DNA of 64,000 nt from Neoconidiobolus thromboides FSU 785 (taxonomy: Eukaryota > Entomophthoromycota > Entomophthoromycetes > Entomophthorales > Neoconidiobolaceae), in assembly GCA_025603075.1 (NCBI GenBank), contig MU626266.1:62001-126000 (forward strand). Direction: 5' to 3'. Shown in pieces: positions 56,145 to 64,000 of the stretch. The translations under genes and the position numbers were made by a program. The notes below the pieces were generated by a model. The model saw only the letters and a list, made by a program, of their open reading frames with translations. It was not told the DNA's origin and ran no database searches. Each line of letters begins with the position of its first letter. The stretch's first letter is position 1.

Positions 56145-56835
56145 TCTGGTACTCAGAGGTTGGAGTCAAAAGATCTTAGTCTATGTAACTAAGACAGACT
56201 TGGATTATGAAGAATAGTACTTGATATGCTACAGACTAGGTAAGACAAATATGGTAGACAATACTACTCTAAAATCTACATGAAGTATTATCAAAAAGAT
56301 TTAATGACTTTATTAAAGATACGAGATATTAGTGAATAATTCAATTAAAAAGCCTCAAGTTACTATGTTCCAAAACTTCTATTACACTCCAACAAGTATA
56401 GATATCAAAACAGGAAGATAAGGGAGTGTTTTTTTGACTTCATTGTTTTTCCCATTTTTTAAGCACTATTTGAGCGGAAAAATTATTAGTAAAATTCTTA
56501 AACACAAATACATCCCCATAACGTCCTTTGGAATTACATGAGAAAAACTCTCATAGTGAATCAAAATAAGAGCTTGGGATTGATTGTGCCTAAACTTTAG
56601 AACACAACAACTTAAGTGATTATTATGCTATAGTAATCATAAGCCTGGTAAAGCAATATTTCACAAAATAGACCTAGATTAATAAAAAAATAGCATATAG
56701 TAAGCTATAAATTATACAAGGCAAACAAAATAAAGGATATCATTATAAAATTTATACAAAACACTAGTAAAAAAACTTAATAGCTTTATTGAAAACACAA
56801 TAAGGAGATAATTGAATAAAAAAGCTTTAAATTAT
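56145..56835. repeat. Dispersed 650-bp repeat, copy B, interrupted by a MITE
   Basis: Same orientation as 43165-43805. Shared landmarks include AGATCTTAGTC/TAACTAAGAC, ACGAGATAT, AAAAGCCT, TACTATGTTC, ATATCAAAACA and CACAACAACTTA. MITE copy 23 lies in the middle. Confidence 0.72.
56421..56518 (-). mobile_element. Hairpin MITE, copy 23
   Basis: GATA|AGGGAGTG..ACATCCCCA|TAACG. Comparison with copy A of the host repeat (GACAATATTC at 43480) shows that only the element plus a duplicated TA was added. Confidence 0.9.
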
Positions 56836-57226
56836 TATTAATTTTTTTAAATATTCTAAGTGATTATGTATAAAAAACATAATAACGGTTATTTTTTTAT
56901 TATAATTGCCAAGTATAGGCATTAAAATAAAAGACTCTGAATTAATTATGCTATATAAATTATAGTCGAATTGGTCATTATGTTATAATTAATCATAAAG
57001 CTAATAAAGTGATGTTCTACAATATAATGTGATGTTATAAAATATAACTTAATAAATATAGACATTAACTTCAACTTATCATAATTAGATTAAACTTGAT
57101 GTTTATGAGATATTTCTAAATAACATCTTAATATTATTTACATTATAAAATTCATTTGTTGTTTTTTAAATTTGATAGAAGCAAAAGTTAATAAAAGAGT
57201 AATAATTACAAGATTAATATTTAAAG

Positions 57227-58532
57227 CTACAGATTTGTTTGATGGATTAATTTTTCTAATTTTAAAATATTTAAAATATTTAAAATATTTAAAATTTCAA
57301 AATATATATGGGGATGTATTTTTGTGTTAAGAATTTTACTAATAATTTTTCCACTAAAATAGTGCTTAAAAGATCGAAAAAGTAATGAAACCAAAAAAAC
57401 ACCCCCATATAATAAACCAACAAGAAAATCATAATAATTATTAAAATATTTAATCCCAATTTGCGTTACAAAGATACACTGGGTTAATTTATGCACTTCA
57501 GTATATAAATCATTGCTATTTTGTTTCTTCTTTTCAAATAGATGACCAATATTCTCTAAAAAACTAATTTGGGTATATTGCGTATTTGGCAGTAAAAAAA
57601 TCAAACTTGATAGCTCTTTGGGTAGTGAACCAACATAAAACTTTTTCAAAGTGGACAATTTTAAAAGATCCGGTTACATGAGTAGTTTGATTTAGAATAT
57701 TCTAATGCAGTCATATTGATATCTTCTATTAGCTTTAAAGTTTCTTTCTGATAATGAATAGCATAAATTTCATTTGAGGTACTCTTTAACTCTATGCTCT
57801 TTAATAGTTTTAAATTGCCAAAGTATTCACTATCAAAGCTACAATTAAGATTGTTCTCAGTTTTTAACTGTAAATATAAACTAAAGTTGATATTTGAATT
57901 CATGTTAGAAGTAGTAATAGCTAAGCTAAGCGCTTTTAGCTGTGATTTTCTAACTTATTAAAACTTTGTTTAATGATATCTAAATCCCTACATCATAATA
58001 TAAATATAGCATTTAACTTCAGCGACTTCAAAACATCTGAGTTCAAATACTTAATAAGATCTTTGATTATTGTTTCCTCTTCCCTATAACAAAATATTTC
58101 AATTTGATTTGAAATAAGATTTAAATAGATTTAATGAAGAAGAACGCTCATATGAATTTGTGGTTAATTTTTCAAGTAAGGTAACCCAATTTCTATTTTA
58201 ATCTTATCAATATTATCTAAACTACTATCGCTGCTATATTGAACAGATGTCAAATCGGAGCAATAACTTAAACATTTAGTATCACCATTGTATAAATTTA
58301 AATGTATCATTAACACCTCATTTTGTTTAATAAACTCCTCTTGATAATATCGATATTGTTGAAATCTTTTCTGATTATAGATGAAACGAATTAAGTTGTA
58401 TTTTATAGCACTAATTACAACTCCGAACAAATATTTATTTAAAAAGCGGTATTCAAGTAGTTCAGCTGGACCTGAAAATTTGAAAACTTCCTGTAATAAA
58501 AGATCTGATAACAAATTGAACTTCAATGACAT
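57227..58532 (-). pseudogene. F-box gene with frameshifts and a MITE insertion
   Basis: The first 122 codons are open (58164-58532): LLSDLLLQEVFKFSGPAELL, EYRFLNKYLFGVV, YRYYQEEFIKQNEVLM. Frame changes follow; blocks resume at 57661-57903 (NSNINFSLYLQLKTE, DSEYFGNLKLLKSIELK) and 57412-57658 (LSTLKKFYVGSLPKELSSLI, FVTQIGIKYFNNYYDF). MITE copy 24 (57309-57407) then interrupts the coding blocks, and a run of NIL repeats from a 9-bp tandem repeat (57255-57295) lies beyond it. It is a pseudogene at the right edge of the cluster. Confidence 0.82.
57309..57407 (+). mobile_element. Hairpin MITE, copy 24
   Basis: Both ends complete: TA|TGGGGATGTATTTTTGTG and ACACCCCCA|TA. It lies in the C-terminal coding part of a broken F-box gene. 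Confidence 0.9.
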
Positions 58533-59160
58533 TTGGTGACAAGCTGAAATAAGCTTAGCTTTAATAAAAAAGATCTGATTTAACTTCTTCGAATACTTTT
58601 AGTTCATCATATACTTTTCATAAATATAGTTTATTGTAAAGTAGTGACGATAAATCAGTCATTTTTAAATAAATATTGATAATTGCTATGATTAATGTTA
58701 GTTAATTATTGTAAAATATTAAGTATATTTACCAAAAATACATTATAATGCATTGAATTATTGAATAAAGTAACCAAGTTTTAAGACCTTTCATATTGAG
58801 GCTCTATTTGAAATAAATACCAAACTAAATAAACTTTTCTAATTAATTAAACTAAGTCCAATATATGTCTTTATAATATCGATACTCCAAAAAAGTACTT
58901 ATTCAATTATATAAACTATTGAATACAATATTGCTTATTTATTTCATGTTTTTTATATATTCTATGATCATGTTTATTACTTAATTATATTAATATTGAT
59001 TTAAGTCCAACAAAAAAATCTATTTTCAAGGTATAAAAAGTGAACAATGTTTTTTAGAAAAGATTATTCCAAAAAAAACGTAGATCGGAATCTTGAATTT
59101 CAACTTTAAGTTAAAAATTAAAACTTACACTTTTTTTTGGAAACTTTTTAATCAATTAAA
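58533..59160. other. Intergenic between F-box pseudogene and WBP4
   Basis: 628 bp of AT-rich DNA; no gene or MITE copy. It includes the WBP4 promoter and probably part of its leader. Confidence 0.5.
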
Positions 59161-60144
59161 ATGTAAGCTTTTTATCACTTTTCTCTTGATATTTCACTAA
59201 CAATGCATTCAATCAATTAGGTCTGAATATTGGGTTAGTGGTAAAAAAATTTGGTGTAAATTTTGTAAGATATTCGTCTACGATAATAAACCAGTAAGTT
59301 ATCGAATTTCTATTTCAAATTTAACATAATAATCTATTCATCATTGCTTCAAATCACGATATTGCTAAGCTAATATTTCTTTTTTTCCACAGAGTCGTTT
59401 ACGTCATGATAACAGTGAAAAGCATAAAGTAAATGTAGCTCGATATTTAAAAGATGTAGAAATTACAAGTAAAACAAAAAAAGAAGAACAAAGAAAAGTA
59501 GATTTAGAGTTAAAAAGGATCGAAAAGGTAAGTAAAAAGAATAATAATTGATGACTGATTTTTTATTATTTATTGAGTCAATTTATGGAATGTTGGAGTC
59601 CTTTTTTTTTTATTGAGTAATTTTCAATTTTAATTAGATTGTAGGCTCCAATTTTACCAACACTTCAATAACAAAACCTTCATCTTCAGCAACGAACACT
59701 TCTTCAGCAATCACTATACAAAAACCAACTGCTTCCACTCCAACGATCAAAAAGAAAGCTGTACAAGAAGTACCCTTGATAGCTCCTAAAGTACCTTTAC
59801 CCCAGCCTAGTTTAACAGAACAATATGAAACTATTAAGAAAGATAAAATTATACTAGAAGGTAAAATAGGTAAATGGGAAATAGTTACAGAAAATAAAAT
59901 GGAGACGATAGAAGATGAAAAGGAACTGAAAGATGGTGAGGATAAAGAGGATGGAATTAAAGATCCAGAAGATTTAAGAGAATTTCAATTTGAAACTAAA
60001 AAAGAAATTGGTGAAGTGGAATTACCTGAATTTTTAAAAAAAGATGCAATAAAACTAGAAGAAGGAGGGGAGGTTGAAGGTATAACAAATGGATTCAAAA
60101 AGAGAAAAATGGGGAATCGAAATTTGCGCAAAAAAGAAGAATAA
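59161..60144 (+). CDS. WBP4: WBP4/FBP21-like spliceosomal zinc-finger protein
   Basis: U1-like (matrin-type) C2H2 zinc-finger protein of the pre-mRNA splicing machinery. Four exons: 59161-59162 (the bases AT only), 59221-59293, 59393-59527, 59638-60144, giving 238 residues. The intron GTAAGC..TTAG splits the start codon (AT|G), and the protein then begins MSEYWVSGKKIWCKFCKIFV with Cys13 and Cys16, YDNKPSRLRHDNSEKHKVNV with the paired His, as in WBP4. A basic helix rich in Lys/Glu follows, then a Ser/Thr/Pro linker, an acidic region, and the family-like end GFKKRKMGNRNLRKKEE. I see no WW domain, which vertebrate WBP4 has. It is convergent with the next gene, 107 bp apart. Confidence 0.85.
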
Positions 60145-60251
60145 AGTTGAAAAATATTTTAATATAAATTAATAAAAGATATAAAAAAATATAAAAAAAT
60201 AAAATAATAAATAATAAATATTTTATTTATTTATTCGATAATAAAAACTAA

Positions 60252-62149
60252 TTATTGGAATCCAAAAGCATCTTGAATTAAATTTAATTCACTCAAAATT
60301 TCCAATTTTAATTCACTATACAATTCATTGTTTAACCTATAATTTCTTTCTTTTTTCACCTCGATCTTCGTCTCCACTTGTTCAAATGTACTTATCTCAT
60401 TTCCAGCTATTATAGGCGATAAATTAGGTGAATTACTTGCACTTGTATTGTTGATGCTATTATTACTTTTACCCAAATTTTGACTTTGATTTTCATTTAA
60501 CTTATCTAATACTAAATCCAAATTCAACTGTGGCATACTATTTTCTTTATCATTATTTTCCATTGCCTTAGTACTCGATAATTTTGTAGAAAATCGGAAA
60601 GACTTTAATTTGGAACTTTTACTATGATTTGTTCGAGTTTCAATCGATGTTTCAATTACAGAACCTTGAAAATTATCGGATAATTGAGACATCGGTATTG
60701 ATATTGAATCATTTGTTTTGGAGTTATTAGAATGAATTCGACTCATATAAATAGGTTCCAATTCGTTATAGCATACTTCTAATGATGAATATTGAACTTG
60801 ATTAATTTCTTGCTGGAATTCATGAATGAAAGATAAATTAGGTAATTTTTTCATAAATTGAATTATTGTTTTTGTTGCATAATAATATACTTGATAAGGT
60901 AATAAATTATTATTATTATTATTAAATACTGGATTAAAAATAGTAGATTTCATAATAAGTATCAAATGGTTAATTATATTGAAATGGTTTAAAATAGTAT
61001 TGTCAATGCAACATTGTAATAAAAAACATTTGATACCAATAATACTAATTAAATACATAAATGAATTTAATGTTCGATTTTTATCATTTAGATTAATATC
61101 TTTTTTAACTATCAAATATTTACTTATTATATCCAAAAAAAAGACATTAAATTTCATATTTTCATTATTATTATTTTTCTTAATAAACTTTAACTTACAA
61201 TAAAAAGGAATTAATATAAATTGAAAATTCAACATATTATTTTGATCTAACTTCATTACTTCTTCAATAGCATTGCCATCTTCCTTATCACTTAATAATA
61301 ATAATAATTCAACTATAGAATTGCCTAGTAATTGAGCAGATTGAAAATTTTTTAACGTCAAACTTTCTATACATTTTTTACAATCTCTTAATATATTATG
61401 TAATATAGGAACAAAAGGTACTGTTCCATAAGTATCATGATTAGGTGCAGTATTCTTAATTAATTCAATAATTCCCATAATTAAATTAGTTAATTTATCT
61501 GGCTTATTACAATCATTAATAATTGTTCTTATTATTGTTAGTAAATTAAAGCTTAATTGTGCTTTTAATATTGGATCTAATGTAGTCTTAATAATAAATT
61601 GAGTATAACATTCAATTGGATAACAATTCTTTAACAATTGATAATTATTTTTAATAATTGACTTGAAAATAATCATTAAAGCTTCTTGATCTTGTTGATT
61701 TAAGCTAATACCACAATACTGTAATTTACCAATTAATTTAATAACTTCTAACTTAATTGTAATTTTATCATTTTGTTGCCAATGTTTACCATAATTTGAT
61801 TGCATAAAATTACTATTGTTAATATCCTCATCCATTTCATTATTTCCCATTAACTTAGAAAATAGTGTTTTCTTCTTTGAAAACTTAGTAAATACAGTTA
61901 ATAAAGATTTAATTCCTAATTCCACAATTCCAGAACTTTCAATATCTCGTATAAATAATGGTAATAAATAACTTAAAATACTAACAAACTGTTCTGATCT
62001 TAAGGACCCTGGGTCATAAGCTATAATTGTAATAAATAATTTGAAACAATTTGAGATTGAAAATGGTCGAAATATTTTAACATCCCCTTCAATATCTGAT
62101 GATTTTGTTTTTTGTAATATTAGTTGATTTAAATTAATATTAAAATTAA

Positions 62150-62210
<61 letters not shown>

Positions 62211-64000
62211 TTCCATTGGTAAATTCCATTGTAATTTAAATGGATCATAAATTGGGCTAGATTGAAATAATTGAAACCAAGTAAACAATTGTTCACTTAA
62301 TAAATTAACTTTAAATTCATTGATATTTCTATTTTCTAGTATAAAAGGAACTAAAGAACCTAACATTTGAAATAAGAAAGCTTCTCTATGTAAATTAAAT
62401 AATAAAACAATTCCATATTCAATACCAAGTTTACTTTGATTACATTTTAATTGATAATAAACTTCAAATAAAGTATTAATAAATAATGAATATCCTGTTT
62501 TTATAGAAAATAATCGTTTAAACTGAATAGCTATTTTAATATATAATCTCATACATCTTGATAATATATTAAAATTAGTATAATGACTTAATACAATTCG
62601 ATTAATTCCTTCTAATATATTATGTAATCCATCTAATTCTTGATAACTCCAATCTAAATAGAATAAAATTGTTTCTATTAAATTTAACCAAGAATGAGAA
62701 TGTAAATAAGATATTGATAAAAATCGTATATCTTTTAATAATTGAGAAGATAAATTTAAAGGTGATATTATTGAATTATTATTATTATTTGAATCTTCTT
62801 TATTTTGTTGAAACAACCAATTAACTGGTTCGAATTTCTTAATTAATTTAATAACGTTAATAGCATCATGATTGGAGTTAATAATTAATTTGGTCATATA
62901 ATTAGCTTGTGAAATTCTTAATATAATTAAATCAAATAAAGGCTTTGGTATTAAATTCAATATTTTTATATTATTATTATCAACTATATTATTTATAAAT
63001 TGAGTAATTGGATATCTAAAAAAATTATTAGGTTCTTGTAATATTAATTGTCCATCATAAAATAAAGCAAAATCTAATTTAGCTTTTTTTAATTCTCTAA
63101 ATGTAACTTCATAACATGAACTTAAAACTCGACTTAATATAGCTAATAATTTACTAATCAATTCTAAATCTTGACTTAATTTTTCTCGATAATTATATCT
63201 TAAGAATCCTAATAAATAATTATGATATTGAAATGAAAATTGAATTGGTAATTTAGATTTCATTAATATAACATTCGATAAATCAAATAAACAATTATTC
63301 ATTGCTGTTATATTACTATTATTGTTATTGTTATTATTAATTTCTAATTGATTTAAATAATATCTTAATAACCAAAGTGATTGATTACGCATTAAATTAA
63401 TAATTAATTCTGATTCCATTGATGATTGTAAATGAGTATGATTGGTTACTTCATTAACTAAATAATTTACGATTTCTTTATTTAACATAGTAAATAAAGG
63501 TTTTGATACTAAATGATTAGATGAATTCAATTCATTGATATTGTTATTTGAATTATTTAAATATTTATCAAAATGACAAATATCATCTAAAGTTTGAGAA
63601 TACAATGTAACTGGGTAAACACCTGATTTAAATTCCATTATTAAATCATCATCTGAATCATCTTCATCCCAACCTAATTGTCTTATTGTTTTTAATTCTT
63701 CATTATTAGTATTTGGTAATTTAAATTTAGTTAATAATATTGATTCTTCTAGTATTGGTTCTGAAGTCCCTATTATTGTTGATACATATTTCAAATTAGC
63801 TCCTAATCTTCTAAAGGGTCGATCTGGGAATTTTATAAATGAATAATTTTTTATTATATTCCTTTTTAAGTCCATTAATCGAAACAAAAAGGATATTGTA
63901 TATTTATTACTATTATTATTATTATCACTATTGCTATTATTCATAGCTAATATGTTTAATTTAACTTTAATAAATTCCAATGCATTTGATTCATCTTTTT
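60252..64000 (-). CDS. Very large Asn-rich helical protein, unknown, 5' end outside the window
   Basis: At least 1249 codons open to the window edge; the frame continues upstream of the first in-window ATG (LAMNNSNSD at about 63943), so the true start is probably outside. No family was recognised. The N-terminal part has a conserved-looking block FIKFPDRPFRRLGANLKYVS and then GWDEDDSDDDLIMEF. The rest is predominantly helical, Leu/Ile-rich repeats without TM clusters (for example LLAILSRVLSSCYEVTFREL, SEQFVSILSYLLPLFIRDIE), suggesting an ARM/HEAT-like scaffold. Poly-Asn tracts interrupt it (20 residues at 62151-62210). The C-terminal 200 residues are Ser/Asn-rich and polar. There are no introns in 3.7 kb, unusual here. 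Confidence 0.72.
62151..62210 (-). repeat. (ATT)20 microsatellite coding for 20 Asn
   Basis: A pure run of 20 AAT codons on the coding strand of the large gene; likely length-variable. Shorter (ATT)n runs occur elsewhere in the same gene. Confidence 0.9.

Larger units (their letters stand above)
55005..57226. other. Intergenic with three repeat types
   Basis: 2.2 kb holding the 175-bp MITE-like element, copy B of the dispersed repeat and hairpin MITE copy 23. No gene is seen. Confidence 0.55.

Noticed and set aside
1-64000. tRNA, rRNA and CRISPR features
   Set aside because: I looked for tRNA T-loop signatures, rRNA-like GC-rich blocks and regularly spaced repeats and saw none; the MITE copies are irregularly spaced and in both orientations, so they are not an array.

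Overview
This window reads as nuclear DNA of a filamentous fungus with a very AT-rich genome. The evidence is a chitin synthase fused to a myosin-like motor, mitochondrial ribosomal proteins with targeting presequences, a CENP-K kinetochore protein, GRASP, syntaxin-18 and RTF1, all carrying short GT..AG introns (about 45-110 nt, donors mostly GTAAGT or GTAATT, CTAAC/CTAAT-like branch sites close to the acceptor). TAA, TAG and TGA all act as stops. The low GC content, the motor-fused chitin synthase, the DUF1365 protein and the kelch/TM protein point to an early-diverging lineage (Zoopagomycota/Mucoromycota type), but this is inference and I cannot name the species.

The layout falls into two parts. 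From 1 to about 41 kb, ordinary housekeeping genes sit in small clusters: the 5' end of a P4-ATPase flippase, mL54, TAF13, a kelch membrane protein, the motor-chitin synthase, then a tight block MRS2 / CENP-K / PCC1 / bL35m, then syntaxin-18 (UFE1 type), an unknown basic protein, GRASP (GRH1 type), heme oxygenase, a DUF1365 protein, a Ted1/Cdc1-type phosphoesterase, RTF1, a CNBP/Gis2-type zinc-knuckle protein and a six-TM protein. Most are multi-exon, and I rebuilt the exon structures by eye so that frames, phases and family motifs agree. From about 41 to 59 kb is a lineage-specific region: three intact paralogous F-box/LRR-like genes (442-444 aa), two broken copies and one fragment, plus one decayed copy away at 23.6-24.9 kb. 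At the right end are WBP4 (U1-type zinc finger spliceosome protein) and a very large, unrecognised, Asn-rich protein running off the window.

The structure that gene calls do not explain is a family of about 95-100 bp hairpin-forming elements. I count 24 copies in both orientations, with imperfect terminal inverted repeats of the type TGGGGATGT..ACAYYCCCA and TA target duplications. One copy sits inside another, one interrupts a second repeat whose uninterrupted partner is also in the window, and several lie inside broken F-box genes. This is a non-autonomous DNA transposon (MITE) family. A second MITE-like element (55.1 kb), a large inverted repeat (41.2-41.7 kb) and a dispersed repeat of about 650 bp are also present.

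Other notable points are 12-nt and 18-nt microexons in MRS2, a start codon split by an intron in WBP4, a zinc-knuckle gene whose RG-rich exon could be skipped while leaving an intact knuckle, and a heme oxygenase with five N-terminal Cys-Pro motifs that resemble heme-regulatory motifs.
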